A stretch of DNA of 41,188 bases from an uncultured bacterium. Its GTDB lineage: Bacteria > Pseudomonadota > Gammaproteobacteria > Burkholderiales > Burkholderiaceae_C. The stretch spans positions 1 through 41,188 of the forward strand of contig CAIYQZ010000054.1 in the NCBI GenBank assembly GCA_903928495.1, written 5' to 3'. The notes below the pieces were generated by a model. The model saw only the letters and a program-made list of their open reading frames with translations, was not told the origin of the DNA and searched no databases. A program made the position numbers and the translations under genes. Of the stretch, positions 15,993 to 25,104 are shown piece by piece (position 1 is the first letter of the stretch; every line of letters starts with the position of its first letter).

Positions 15993-16038
15993 GGGTTGGA
16001 TCTCCTGCAAAAAAGTCAAACGAAAAGGGGGTGTTGGG

Positions 16039-18084
16039 TCAGGGTAAATCGGTGTTGACCGGATCATGGATGCCGGTGCGTGGCCCGACTTGGCCCATGC
16101 GTGTCTTGAGTGATTGGGGTTGACCTGTCAGCAGGGCTGCGTAATTGGTGGTGTTGGCCAGCACGCGCTTGACGTAGTCGCGGGTTTCGCTGAAGGGAAT
16201 GTTCTCAGCCCAGATGGCACCTTCCAGCACAGGGCCGCTGCCACCGGGGGCGCGCCACTGGCGGGGTCGGCTGGGGCCGGCGTTGTACGCCGCAGCAGCC
16301 ATTGGCATGGAGCCTTCGAAGTCGTCCAGCACCAGTTTGAGGTAACCCGTGCCGATGGCGATGTTGGTGTCACGGTCAGTGATTTGGTGGGGCTGGAAAC
16401 CGGTCAGCCCGATTTTCTTGGCCGTCCATTTGGCAGTCGCGGGCATCACCTGCATCAGGCCAGAGGCACCGACGTGCGAGCGCGCATCGGTGATGAAGCG
16501 GCTTTCCTGACGGATGAGCCCGTACACGTATGCTGGATCCAGGCCAATCGCCTGGGTGTGTTTCACCAGGGGCGCCCGGTGCGGCATGGGGTAGCGCTGC
16601 TGGTGGTCTGCCTCGCGTGTGGTTCGCTCACTGGTGTTGATGCAGCGGTCCCACACTTCGTGCTGGCAGGCGAGGTCTGCAGCGGCCAGCAGTTCACGGT
16701 CGGCCATGCCGCTCGGGGTGTGCAGGTTGGTGGTGTAGTTCCATTCGCGCACGCCTTCGGTCCGCAGGCCGATGGCAATGGCCTTGAGCGCACGCTGCAG
16801 GCCTGGGTTGTTCAGGGCTGCGCGTTTTTCCGCTGCACTGAGGGGGGCCGGTGATGGCGGTGTGACGATGGACTGTTCCAGCTCTTCAAGGGCCAACTGC
16901 CCGTAAAAATGGTGCGGATTGGCAATGCCCTGGTACAGCTCCCGTGACTGCGCCGCATGGTCAGGTGTTTTCAAGGCCTGCAGTGCCCGCGCGTGCCAGT
17001 ACACCCACACGGGTTGCTGGCGCTCGCTGTCAGGCATGGCTGCAATCGCCTTGACGACGGACTCCCATTGACCCGCGCGCAACGCCGCGCGAACCCACCA
17101 GCCCAGTTGGTCGGCGGTCATGTCTGCCGCACGGCCTTTGGCAAACCAGGCGATTGCTTCGCCCCTCAGGCCCATGGCCGCAGCGCGCCCTATGGCGCCC
17201 CATACCGCGCTTTTTTCTTCCGCGGTCAGTTGTACCCGCCAACGTGCACGTGCCATGTGCTCGGCCGCCAGGCTGGGGTTGGTTGCCGCTAGCCTGACCA
17301 GTGCCAGCGTCACCAGTTCTTTGGTGCGGTGACGGATGGCCGTGAGTTTTTCGTCCAGGTATTTTTCGGGTTGACTTTGCGTTGCGCTGGCGGTGGACAC
17401 CCAATCGGGGTTGATCATGTCCACCGCCTGGCTCACTACTCGGGGGCGGTTGTATTCCGCGCCCTGGCGGGCACGTGTCCACGCCACCTCGGCCTCGACA
17501 AGTTTGTCTGACATGAGCCGTTCGATCAGCGGCGCGCAGGCTTCTTCGGCCTCTTTCTGCCCCAACCACAGGCGCTGGGCCTCTTCCACTTCGGTGGCCG
17601 CCAGGCGCTGACCCGTGGCGTGTTGTGCGTGCAGCGTGTGGCAACGCACCTGGCGGTCGTCGTTCATGCGGTAGCCGGGAAGCACGTTCAGGAAGGTGCT
17701 CCAATCGCGGCGCGCGCCGAGCAGCGCGAGCCAGTCGTTGCGCAGGCGGTCTTCGTAGTAGGTTCCTTCCCAGCGTTGCAGGAATGCGCGGATGTCGGTG
17801 TTGCTGGCAGTCTCCAGCCCAAGCCGTGCGTCCCAGTACGCTGCCAGGGGCGCCAGCAAGTGGCCTTGCGTGTGTGGCAGGTTCGTCTGCAAGACGCGCC
17901 GGTTGCCCTTGCGGAAAGCGTCTCTCATGTCGAGCAACACCTGGTCTTGAGCGTTTTGGGCCACGGCTGCGCCGGACCAGGGGGTAATCAGGGCGACAAT
18001 GGCGATAGACCATGCCAACGTTGCAGTTCTGGCAACGACTTGCGCCCACCAAGTTCCGGGCGGACGGGAAATGCTGAAATTCAT
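16039..18084 (-). CDS. slt: Soluble lytic murein transglycosylase, Slt70-like
   Basis: Periplasmic enzyme of 681 residues that cleaves the MurNAc-GlcNAc bond of peptidoglycan to form 1,6-anhydro muropeptides. The start at MNFSISRPPGTWW (18084) gives a long signal peptide ending near GAAVAQ. A superhelical, alpha-rich doughnut domain fills about residues 45-480. The C-terminal lysozyme-like domain has the catalytic Glu in LIRQESRF, then GASGLMQVMPATA, NIAIGTGYLKL and AAYNAGPSRPRQW. No Shine-Dalgarno is evident before the ATG. Its start codon lies only 9 nt from that of the divergent cyclo-ligase gene, so each promoter probably lies inside the other gene. AmpD, which processes the anhydro muropeptides, is encoded nearby. 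Confidence 0.92.
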   Translation of the reverse strand: MNFSISRPPGTWWAQVVARTATLAWSIAIVALITPWSGAAVAQNAQDQVLLDMRDAFRKGNRRVLQTNLPHTQGHLLAPLAAYWDARLGLETASNTDIRAFLQRWEGTYYEDRLRNDWLALLGARRDWSTFLNVLPGYRMNDDRQVRCHTLHAQHATGQRLAATEVEEAQRLWLGQKEAEEACAPLIERLMSDKLVEAEVAWTRARQGAEYNRPRVVSQAVDMINPDWVSTASATQSQPEKYLDEKLTAIRHRTKELVTLALVRLAATNPSLAAEHMARARWRVQLTAEEKSAVWGAIGRAAAMGLRGEAIAWFAKGRAADMTADQLGWWVRAALRAGQWESVVKAIAAMPDSERQQPVWVYWHARALQALKTPDHAAQSRELYQGIANPHHFYGQLALEELEQSIVTPPSPAPLSAAEKRAALNNPGLQRALKAIAIGLRTEGVREWNYTTNLHTPSGMADRELLAAADLACQHEVWDRCINTSERTTREADHQQRYPMPHRAPLVKHTQAIGLDPAYVYGLIRQESRFITDARSHVGASGLMQVMPATAKWTAKKIGLTGFQPHQITDRDTNIAIGTGYLKLVLDDFEGSMPMAAAAYNAGPSRPRQWRAPGGSGPVLEGAIWAENIPFSETRDYVKRVLANTTNYAALLTGQPQSLKTRMGQVGPRTGIHDPVNTDLP

Positions 18085-18093
18085 GAGGTGATT

Positions 18094-18726
18094 ATGGACA
18101 ACAAAACTCCGCCGGATGCGGCCTCGCCGAAGGGTGGTGCCATTCCAGCCAACACGCAGAAAGCGGCTTTGCGCAAGGAACTGCTTGCCCGCCGCCAGAC
18201 CATGTCTGACCGTGAATGGCGCAGCGAGTTGCTGCAGCGCGTCATGCGGGTGTGGCTGATCGAACGGCCCGACACGGTCATTGGGGCGTATTGGCCCATC
18301 AAGGGTGAGTTTGATCCACTGCCCTCGCTGCACCGCTGGAAAGAAGACGGTGAACTGCTGGATCAGCCACAACGCCGCCGCATCGGCTTGCCGGTGGTGG
18401 ACAAAGTGCACAAAACCCTCACGTTCCATGCCTGGTACCCGGGCTGCCCCATGGAAGAGGATGCCTACGGCATTCCCAAACCCAAAGACACCGAACTGAT
18501 CGTGCCCACCTTGCTGTTTGTGCCCTGCGTGGGCTACGGACCCGGCGGCTACCGCCTAGGCTATGGTGGCGGCTTTTACGACCGCACGCTGGCGGCGTTG
18601 CAGCCCAAACCCTTCACCGTCGGGTTGGGCTTCACGGTCGGTTTCGTCGATGACTTCGAGCCGGAGAGCCACGACTTGCCCCTGGACAGCATCCTCAATG
18701 AGAACGGGCTGGTGTGGCCTGTTTGA
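18094..18726 (+). CDS. 5-formyltetrahydrofolate cyclo-ligase
   Basis: Converts 5-formyl-THF to 5,10-methenyl-THF using ATP, recycling folate; 210 residues, typical length. QKAALRKELLARRQTM near the N-terminus and the C-terminal signature RLGYGGGFYDRTLA (nucleotide and substrate site) identify the family. The ATG at 18094 has GAGGTG five bases upstream. In many bacteria this gene sits behind 6S RNA, but no such RNA is visible here. It is divergent from slt with only 9 nt between start codons. A degenerate repeat copy (D) begins at the stop and separates the gene from ampD. It is often called fau or ygfA. Confidence 0.93.
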   Translation: MDNKTPPDAASPKGGAIPANTQKAALRKELLARRQTMSDREWRSELLQRVMRVWLIERPDTVIGAYWPIKGEFDPLPSLHRWKEDGELLDQPQRRRIGLPVVDKVHKTLTFHAWYPGCPMEEDAYGIPKPKDTELIVPTLLFVPCVGYGPGGYRLGYGGGFYDRTLAALQPKPFTVGLGFTVGFVDDFEPESHDLPLDSILNENGLVWPV

Positions 18727-18777
18727 TAAATGAATTTAGTTCCTAGCCCTTGATATGTATAGATAGTTCGCTATTAA
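18724..18777 (-). repeat. Dispersed repeat copy D, between the cyclo-ligase and ampD genes
   Basis: On the minus strand it reads AATAGCGAACTATCTATACA, then TATCAAGGGCTAGGAACTAAATTC. It is the most degenerate of the copies but keeps the order ATAGC, ATAC-T, AAG-GCT-G-A. Its leading TTAA region contains the TAA stop of ampD (18774-18776). Confidence 0.5.
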
Positions 18778-19379
18778 TTTTCACCGATAGGGGGTGGGAA
18801 ACATTCCGGTTGCCAACCGAGCATGGCGGCCAGACGTGGCCATTCGAACCCGGGGCCAGGGTCTTGCTTGCGACCGGGGGCTATGTGTTCGTGCCCGGCC
18901 ACGTGTGCAATGGGGCACACCCTGGCAATGTGTTGGCACAGGTCAGCCAGTGATGTGTATTGCGCTGGTTCGAAAATTTCCCCTTCCAGCCCTTCCATTT
19001 CGATGCCCACGGAGTGGTCATTGCAGTTGTCTTTGCCGCGCCAGCAGGACGCACCGGCGTGCCACGCGCGTTTGAAAACATCCACGTATTGGGTGACCAC
19101 TCCTTGGCGGTCGATCACAAAATGCGCCGACACTTCCAGGCCACGAATGTGCTGGAAATAGGGGTGCGCATCCCAGTCCAGCGTGTTGGTGAACAACCGC
19201 TCCACATCTCCGGTGCCGTACTCGCCTGGCGGCAGGCTGATGGAGTGGACCACGACCAGGTCTACGTGGGCGCCCTCGGGGCGGGCGCCGAAGTTGGGTG
19301 ACGGGCAGTGACGCACACCCTCCAGCCACCCTCCTGACCAGCCGGGGCCTCCGGGTTCAGCCGTGGGGCGGGCGGTCAT
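18774..19379 (-). CDS. ampD: N-acetyl-anhydromuramyl-L-alanine amidase
   Basis: Cytosolic zinc amidase that removes the peptide from recycled 1,6-anhydroMurNAc; loss derepresses AmpC in bacteria that carry AmpR. The length is 201 residues (E. coli AmpD 183). The expected residues are present: His in LVVVHSISLP, Glu in SVGIEMEG, and His, Lys and Asp in GHEHIAPGRKQDPGPGF. The ATG at 19379 overlaps the end of pilR by 23 nt; an in-frame ATG at 19418 lies deeper in pilR. The last codons run into the repeat at 18724-18777, which provides the TAA stop. With slt nearby, two steps of muropeptide turnover are encoded within 3 kb. Confidence 0.94.
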   Translation of the reverse strand: MTARPTAEPGGPGWSGGWLEGVRHCPSPNFGARPEGAHVDLVVVHSISLPPGEYGTGDVERLFTNTLDWDAHPYFQHIRGLEVSAHFVIDRQGVVTQYVDVFKRAWHAGASCWRGKDNCNDHSVGIEMEGLEGEIFEPAQYTSLADLCQHIARVCPIAHVAGHEHIAPGRKQDPGPGFEWPRLAAMLGWQPECFPPPIGEN

Positions 19380-20931
19380 GGTCAGGCTCTGGTGGCGAGC
19401 AGGTATCCGGGTTGTCATCCGCGTCCGCAGCGTTGCCCGCGTTGCCGACCTCGATCCCCAGGCGTGCGATGCGGTAGCGCATTTGTCGCAAGTTCAGTCC
19501 CAGCCGCGCAGCCGCCGCCGTGCGGTTGCCCCGGGTCTCCACCAGCGCTCGAACGAGAATGTCTCGTTCCATTCCGTCGAGGTGTTGTTGCAGGTCGCCG
19601 GGAAGTGCCGGGGACTCCTGAATGGCTTCGGCTGGCTGGGCATGGTTGGGTGGAGCCGGTTCAGGTGCGGCGGGCGAGTGATGTGCTGCACGCTCGCCCG
19701 CCAGGTCGTGCAAGCCAATTGACTGCCCATCGCACAGCGCCAGGGCTCGGTGCAGCAGGTTTTCAAGCTCCCGGACGTTGCCTGCAAAAGTGTGCTGCTG
19801 CAGCCAGTCCCTAGCCTCGCCCGTCAGCGCCACCGGCGGTTGTCCGCTGTCATGGCAAATGCGCTGCATCAGCGCGTCGACCAGGGCGGGCAGGTCATCA
19901 CGCCGCTCGCGCAGCGCGGGCAAATGGATTTCGATGACGTTGAGGCGGTAGTACAAGTCCTGTCGGAACTGCCCCTGCCCCACAGCCTGGGTCAGGTCTT
20001 TGTGGGTCGCGCACAGCAGCCGCACGTCCACCTGCTCTTCCTGTACGCCGCCCAGTGGGCGCACACGACGCTCCTGAATGACACGCAGCAACTTGGCCTG
20101 CATGGCCAGCGGCAGGTCACCGATTTCGTCGAGGAACAACGTGCCTCCGCGTGCCGCCGAAAAATAGCCCTCCCGGTCGGTCGTGGCCCCGGTGTAGGCG
20201 CCTTTGCGCGAACCGAAGAACTCTGCTTCGATCAGCGTGTCGGGAATTGCCCCACAGTTGACGGCGACAAACGGCCCCCCGGCACGGTGGCTGGCGTCGT
20301 GGATGGCGCGCGCCACGAGTTCTTTGCCGGTGCCTGATTCACCCAGCACCATCACGGGTGCCATGCTGCCCGCCACGCGCAGGACGCGCTCCTTCACACC
20401 GGCCATTGCCACCGACTGGCCCACCAGGCGACGCAGGGCACCATGGTTGCTGCTCTGCGTCGCCTGGGCACCGGCCCTGTTGCCCCCGCTCGCCTGCGCG
20501 ATTGAACCCGTATTCCCCGAGGCGACGGGTTGCAACCAGGGACGGCGGGCACCCGCCAATGCTGTGGCCACCACCGTGCGGAATTGCTTGAGGTCTACCG
20601 GCTTGGTGAGGTAATCGAACGCCCCCTGCTTGAGGGCTTCGACCGCGCTCTCGGCCGAGCCGTAGGCCGTGATGACAATGGCGCGCTCGGGGCGGTTGTG
20701 TTCAGCCAACTCCTGCAGCAGGCTCAGGCCCAGCCCGTCGGGCAGGCGCATGTCGGTGATGACCAGGTCAAAACGCTGTTGTTGCAGGCACTCGCGCGCC
20801 TCTGCCAGGGTGGCGGCGGGTTGCACTCGGTGGCCCTCGCGCAGCAGCGTGAGCTCATACAGGGTGCGCAGGTCGGGCTCATCGTCCAGAACCAGAATGT
20901 GCGCTGGCGGCAACGGCGTGTCTTTGCTCAT
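19357..20931 (-). CDS. pilR: Sigma-54-dependent response regulator, PilR
   Basis: NtrC-type activator of 524 residues that, with PilS, turns on sigma-54 promoters of type IV pilin genes in Pseudomonas and relatives. The receiver domain (1-120) has Asp60 in DLVITDMRLPDG. The AAA+ domain at about 180-410 has Walker A GESGTGKE, the sigma-54 contact loop as GAYTGA rather than the usual GAFTGA, and Walker B GGTLFLDEIGD. The C-terminal Fis-type HTH has NRTAAAARLGLNLRQMRYRI. The start overlaps pilS by 4 nt. No pilin gene is in the window, so the target must be elsewhere. The Phe-to-Tyr change in the loop is a known natural variant and is probably active. Confidence 0.9.
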   Translation of the reverse strand: MSKDTPLPPAHILVLDDEPDLRTLYELTLLREGHRVQPAATLAEARECLQQQRFDLVITDMRLPDGLGLSLLQELAEHNRPERAIVITAYGSAESAVEALKQGAFDYLTKPVDLKQFRTVVATALAGARRPWLQPVASGNTGSIAQASGGNRAGAQATQSSNHGALRRLVGQSVAMAGVKERVLRVAGSMAPVMVLGESGTGKELVARAIHDASHRAGGPFVAVNCGAIPDTLIEAEFFGSRKGAYTGATTDREGYFSAARGGTLFLDEIGDLPLAMQAKLLRVIQERRVRPLGGVQEEQVDVRLLCATHKDLTQAVGQGQFRQDLYYRLNVIEIHLPALRERRDDLPALVDALMQRICHDSGQPPVALTGEARDWLQQHTFAGNVRELENLLHRALALCDGQSIGLHDLAGERAAHHSPAAPEPAPPNHAQPAEAIQESPALPGDLQQHLDGMERDILVRALVETRGNRTAAAARLGLNLRQMRYRIARLGIEVGNAGNAADADDNPDTCSPPEPDHDRPPHG

Positions 20932-22616
20932 GGGGTGGAGTCTGCCAGCACCAGTGGCAGACGCAGGAAAAAGTCATTCCCTGATTGGGAGCCGCGTTCG
21001 CTGCGCTGGTAGTTCAACTGGGCGCGGTAGCGCGCGCACAATTCGCGGCACAGGTACAGCCCCATGCCGCTGGAGCGGCTTTCTGAAGAGAAAAACGGTT
21101 CAAACAGGTGCCTGCGCACACTGTGCTCGAGCGGGATGCCGTCACTCCACACCGACAGGCGCAACCAACCGGTTGCCTCGGTTTGTGTGCTGACGCGCAC
21201 AGCCCCGTCGGCCTTGCTTGCGTACCGGTTGGCGTTGTCCAGCAAATTGACCAGCACGCGCCGCAAATGCTCGGGGTCAAATCGTGTGCGTGCATCGCCG
21301 CATCCCGGGTGCCATTGCACCCTGATGCTGCAACCGTGTTGTTGACACCATTCGCCCAAAACGGCATTTACTGCCGCGTCCAGCACGATTGGCGAAGCGT
21401 CGACTGCAGCAGGTTGCCCAGGCACGCGGGCCACGTTGAGCACATCGTCCACCACCCGGTTGAGACGCTGCGTATGGGTGGCGACCATTTCAGCCAGCCG
21501 CAGGTGCTGTGGATCCCTCAGGTCTTCCAGCAGCAGTGCATTGGCCTGGGATATGGCCGCCAGTGGATTGCGGATTTCATGTGCTACCGCCACCGACATC
21601 CGGCCCATGCCAGCCAGCTTTTCCGTGCGAACGCGCGCTTCTAGCTCGTGCAGGTCTTCCAGAAACAGCACACACAGTGCCTGTGGATCGGCTTCGCGTG
21701 TGTCATGTGGGGTCAGTCTGCTGCGCACCCTGAGCCTGCGCCGCAACTCGCGCGTGGGCTCGAGTTGAATCTCTGCGAGTTGCGGGCCACGTTGTGCGAA
21801 TGTGGCCTGCACGAGGTCGCTCAGCGGTTGGTTGTGCGGAATGCTCGCCATCAGAAAACTGGCCGGCGCATCGCCGCTCTCACCTCCCAACATGTGCCGT
21901 GCAGCCGGGTTGCCTGTGAGGACTTGACCGTGTTCGTTGACCACCAGCACGCCGTCACCCATGGATTCAATGACGAGTTCATTCACCAGCGCCTGCGTTC
22001 GGGCTGCCATCTGGCTGCTCTGCGCCAGCGCTTCCTCCCGGGCCAGGCGGACGGACAACTGGTGGGCCAGCAAGGCGACCAGAAAAAACGCTGTCCCGGT
22101 GATGGCGGTCTGAAAAAATCGGGGAGCCGCATCATCCTGCGCGATCCATGCGGCCCAGCCAGCATCGGCCAGCAGGAACAATGTGACGCAAGCCGCCGTC
22201 GCCAGCGCACGGCGTTGGGGACCCAGCACCGCAGCCATGAGCACAGGCAGTGCAAACAGCAAGGTGTAATTAAGCCCTCCCGTTTGAAGGGACTGCAAGC
22301 TGGCAAACACTGCCAGATCGACCCCCACAGTGGTCAGCCAAGGCCAGCGGCGTGGCAGCCGCACTTGGTCCGGAGACGAAGCTAGCCGGGTTGCCGTCGC
22401 CGCCACCAAGTGAAGCGCACACAGCAGCAGGCTCAGCCCGCTGGTTGTGCTGCCCAACGCCACAACGAACAGTTGCAAGGCCAGCAACACAATGGCCACA
22501 GCCAGTCGGGCACGCATGAATACCAGCCAAAAGCGACCTACCGCTTCCCCCGTATCGGCTCCGCCGACGGTTGTCGACACAGTCGGCTCAGGCTTCGTGG
22601 GCGCGGCGGTGGGCAT
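20928..22616 (-). CDS. pilS: Sensor histidine kinase, PilS
   Basis: Inner-membrane partner of PilR, 562 residues. The N-terminal third holds about six hydrophobic segments (including AIVLLALQLFVVALGSTT and AFFLVALLAHQLSV), as in PilS, which senses pilin within the membrane. A PAS-like region with GDGVLVVNEHGQVLTGN follows. HisKA has the phospho-acceptor His in VAVAHEIRNPLAAISQAN, and the ATPase domain has VLVNLLDNANRYAS and SGMGLYLCRELC. The overlap with pilR is 4 nt. The proposed ATG at 22616 overlaps the end of the upstream small membrane protein gene by 29 nt; a later start is possible because the first 25 residues are not conserved in character. Confidence 0.9.
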   Translation of the reverse strand: MPTAAPTKPEPTVSTTVGGADTGEAVGRFWLVFMRARLAVAIVLLALQLFVVALGSTTSGLSLLLCALHLVAATATRLASSPDQVRLPRRWPWLTTVGVDLAVFASLQSLQTGGLNYTLLFALPVLMAAVLGPQRRALATAACVTLFLLADAGWAAWIAQDDAAPRFFQTAITGTAFFLVALLAHQLSVRLAREEALAQSSQMAARTQALVNELVIESMGDGVLVVNEHGQVLTGNPAARHMLGGESGDAPASFLMASIPHNQPLSDLVQATFAQRGPQLAEIQLEPTRELRRRLRVRSRLTPHDTREADPQALCVLFLEDLHELEARVRTEKLAGMGRMSVAVAHEIRNPLAAISQANALLLEDLRDPQHLRLAEMVATHTQRLNRVVDDVLNVARVPGQPAAVDASPIVLDAAVNAVLGEWCQQHGCSIRVQWHPGCGDARTRFDPEHLRRVLVNLLDNANRYASKADGAVRVSTQTEATGWLRLSVWSDGIPLEHSVRRHLFEPFFSSESRSSGMGLYLCRELCARYRAQLNYQRSERGSQSGNDFFLRLPLVLADSTP

Positions 22617-22842
22617 CGGTGCAGTAGTGGCCGTTTTGTCCTGTCACCGCGTCGGCTAATGGCAAGTGCAGCCCACACTGCGTGCAGGCCACCATCTGTG
22701 TCGGCACGGAGGGCGGTTGCCTGAGTACGGGCTTGGCCGTCGCCTTGCGGTCTGATTCACGCTCGCGTGCGGCTACTGCCCGGTTGTGCCGCCACAGCCA
22801 GATGCCAAACAACACCACCCCCAGTACCAGCAGGTATTTCAT
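22588..22842 (-). CDS. Small membrane protein with Cys/His tail (PP0621-like)
   Basis: An 84-residue protein: one membrane helix at the N-terminus (MKYLLVLGVVLFGIWLWR), a basic and Pro-rich linker, and a C-terminal CTQCGLHLPLADAV then HYCTDAHRRAHE. The arrangement of three Cys and three His looks like a small zinc-binding knuckle. It resembles the short PP0621-type proteins commonly found beside pilS in beta- and gammaproteobacteria (from memory). The ATG at 22842 begins the helix; an in-frame ATG 30 nt further upstream is less likely. Function unknown. It lies 10 nt downstream of the CcsA-like gene and overlaps pilS. Confidence 0.8.
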   Translation of the reverse strand: MKYLLVLGVVLFGIWLWRHNRAVAARERESDRKATAKPVLRQPPSVPTQMVACTQCGLHLPLADAVTGQNGHYCTDAHRRAHEA

Positions 22843-22852
22843 GGGCCTTGTG

Positions 22853-23650
22853 TCAGCTGCGGTGCAGCACAACTTCCATCACGAACCGAGAGCCCACATA
22901 GGCCAGCATCAGCAAACCCGAGCCGGCATACAGTATGCGAACCGCTGTGCGGCCGCGCCAACCCAGTTGCCAGCGGCCCACCAGCAGCACGGCAAACACC
23001 ACCCAGGACAACACCGAGAAGACCGTTTTGTGGTCCCAGACCCAGGCTTTGCTGTACAGGTCTTCGGCGAACCACCAACCGGCGAGCAGCGTGGCAGACA
23101 GCAATACAAAGCCCGCCGACACAAATCTGAACGTGAGACGTTCGATCGCCAGCAGCGGTATGCCAGCTTCACTGGGCTCCGAAGCCCGGCGCATGTGCTT
23201 TTCAACCCGCTGCATCCACCAGGCATGGACAACGGCGGCCGCAATCAAACCGTAAGCGGCAATGCCCAGCGCCCAGTGCAGCGGCAGCCAACCCGACTTC
23301 ACCGTAGGATAGGTCGAGCCAGGGAACAGCCAAGCCAGCATCACCGATGCCAACCCGAGGGCAAGCAAAGAGGTGCGGGCCTTGAGTTGCGGGTACACAT
23401 GGCTTTCAACTGCGTACACCAGCAGCACCAGCCATGCCGTGACAGACAGCGCGGGCGCAAAGCCAAACATGGGGGGGCTGACCAACAAGCTGCTGGCCAG
23501 GACCGCTGCGTGCAACAGCCAAGCCAGCGTCAGTCCGTTGCGGGTGGCCTGGCCACCCAGGTGCCTCTGTGCCACTGCCACGCCTGCATAACCGAGCGCA
23601 GCCGCTACCGACAACACGGTGGTCAACAGGGGGCTGGCAGCTAAAATCAT
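22853..23650 (-). CDS. Cytochrome c assembly (CcsA/YpjD-like) membrane protein
   Basis: Polytopic inner-membrane protein of 265 residues with about eight hydrophobic segments. It belongs to the CcsA/ResC/YpjD group (haem-handling fold): HWALGIAAYGLIAAAVVHAW and VWDHKTVFSVLSWVVFAVLL carry the conserved His and Trp positions. In Burkholderiales this YpjD-like gene is commonly beside ffh, divergently oriented, as it is here with 56 nt between starts. E. coli YpjD has no firm biochemical role, and this protein lacks the long WWD domain of true CcmF/CcsA haem lyases, so I do not claim cytochrome maturation. The ATG at 23650 is chosen at the first helix. Confidence 0.85.
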   Translation of the reverse strand: MILAASPLLTTVLSVAAALGYAGVAVAQRHLGGQATRNGLTLAWLLHAAVLASSLLVSPPMFGFAPALSVTAWLVLLVYAVESHVYPQLKARTSLLALGLASVMLAWLFPGSTYPTVKSGWLPLHWALGIAAYGLIAAAVVHAWWMQRVEKHMRRASEPSEAGIPLLAIERLTFRFVSAGFVLLSATLLAGWWFAEDLYSKAWVWDHKTVFSVLSWVVFAVLLVGRWQLGWRGRTAVRILYAGSGLLMLAYVGSRFVMEVVLHRS

Positions 23651-23706
23651 GGCCCACAGTTTAACGGTGCGTTGCGGTTCCATGCTGCCGCGCACACACC
23701 CGCACC

Positions 23707-25104
23707 ATGGCTTCTGCCCTCTCCGACAAACTTTCCCGGATCGTCAAAGAAATGCGGGGTCAGGCCCGCATCACCGAAAGCAATGTCACCGACATGCTGC
23801 GCGAGGTGCGAATGGCCTTGCTGGAAGCCGACGTCGCCCTGCCTGTGGTGCGTGATTTCATTGCCAAGGTCAAGGAAAAGGCCCTGGGCCAGGACGTGGT
23901 CGGTTCTCTCACTCCCGGCCAGGCACTGGTTGCGGTGGTCAACCGCGAGCTGGTGGCCACCATGAGCGGTGGCGAAGGTGACCAGCGCGCCTTGCACGAC
24001 ATCAACCTGGCCGCCCAGCCACCCGCCGTGGTGTTGATGGCGGGTTTGCAAGGGGCCGGCAAAACGACGACCACCGCCAAGCTGGCCAAACACCTGATTG
24101 AAAAGCGCAAGAAAAAAGTGCTGACCGTGTCGGGCGACGTGTACCGCCCGGCGGCCATCGAGCAGCTGAAAACCGTCACAGCGCAGGCCGGGGCCGAGTG
24201 GTTCCCCAGTTCACCTGACCAGAAACCCGTGGACATTGCCCTGGCCGCGCTGGACCACGCGCGCAAACACCATTTCGACGTGCTGCTGGTGGATACCGCC
24301 GGCCGCCTGGCCATTGACGAAGCGCTGATGGCCGAAATCAAGGCCTTGCACGCCGCGATCAACCCGGTGGAAACGCTGTTTGTGGTGGACGCGATGCAAG
24401 GCCAGGACGCGGTCAACACCGCCAAGGCGTTCAAAGAAGCACTGCCGCTCACTGGCATCGTGCTCACCAAAACCGATGGCGATTCACGCGGTGGCGCGGC
24501 CTTGTCGGTGCGGCACATCACGGGGGTGCCCATCAAGTTCGCCGGTGTGAGCGAAAAAATCGACGGGCTGGAGGCCTTCGACGCCGAGCGCCACGCCGGC
24601 CGCATTTTGGGCATGGGCGACATCCTGGCGCTGGTGGAGCAGGTCACCGCCAACGTGGACATGGCCGCCGCCCAGAAGCTGGCCGCCAAAGTCAAAAGCG
24701 GTGACGGTTTTGATTTGCAAGACTTCCTCGAGCAAATCCGCCAGATGAAAAACATGGGGGGCCTGTCCAGCCTCATGGACAAACTGCCCAGCCAATTGGC
24801 GGGCAAAGCCACGGGCGCGGACATGGACCGTGCTGAAAAAGACATCAAGCGCAAGGAAGGCATCATCTGCAGCATGACGCCCCTTGAGCGCCGCAAGCCC
24901 GATCTCATCAAGGCCACGCGCAAACGCCGCATCGCTGCTGGCGCGGGTGTGCACGTGCAAGAGGTGAACCGCCTGCTCAAAGAGTTCGAGCAGATGCAGG
25001 GCATGATGAAAAAAATGAAGGGCGGCGGCCTCATGAAAATGATGAAGCGCATGGGCGCCATGAAGGGCATGGGTGGCATGCCCAAACTGCCCGGCATGGG
25101 TTGA
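23707..25104 (+). CDS. ffh: Signal recognition particle protein Ffh
   Basis: SRP54 GTPase that binds signal sequences and 4.5S RNA and delivers ribosomes to FtsY at the membrane. It has 465 residues. The N domain is helical (LSDKLSRIVKEMRGQARIT). The G domain has G1 GLQGAGKTTTTAKL (about 110-123), DTAGRLA and TKTDGDSRGG. The methionine-rich M domain at the C-terminus ends in MMKKMKGGGLMKMMKRMG and has SMTPLERRKPDLI. The ATG at 23707 has no strong Shine-Dalgarno. The 4.5S RNA gene is not in this window. A possible hairpin begins directly after the stop. Confidence 0.97.
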   Translation: MASALSDKLSRIVKEMRGQARITESNVTDMLREVRMALLEADVALPVVRDFIAKVKEKALGQDVVGSLTPGQALVAVVNRELVATMSGGEGDQRALHDINLAAQPPAVVLMAGLQGAGKTTTTAKLAKHLIEKRKKKVLTVSGDVYRPAAIEQLKTVTAQAGAEWFPSSPDQKPVDIALAALDHARKHHFDVLLVDTAGRLAIDEALMAEIKALHAAINPVETLFVVDAMQGQDAVNTAKAFKEALPLTGIVLTKTDGDSRGGAALSVRHITGVPIKFAGVSEKIDGLEAFDAERHAGRILGMGDILALVEQVTANVDMAAAQKLAAKVKSGDGFDLQDFLEQIRQMKNMGGLSSLMDKLPSQLAGKATGADMDRAEKDIKRKEGIICSMTPLERRKPDLIKATRKRRIAAGAGVHVQEVNRLLKEFEQMQGMMKKMKGGGLMKMMKRMGAMKGMGGMPKLPGMG

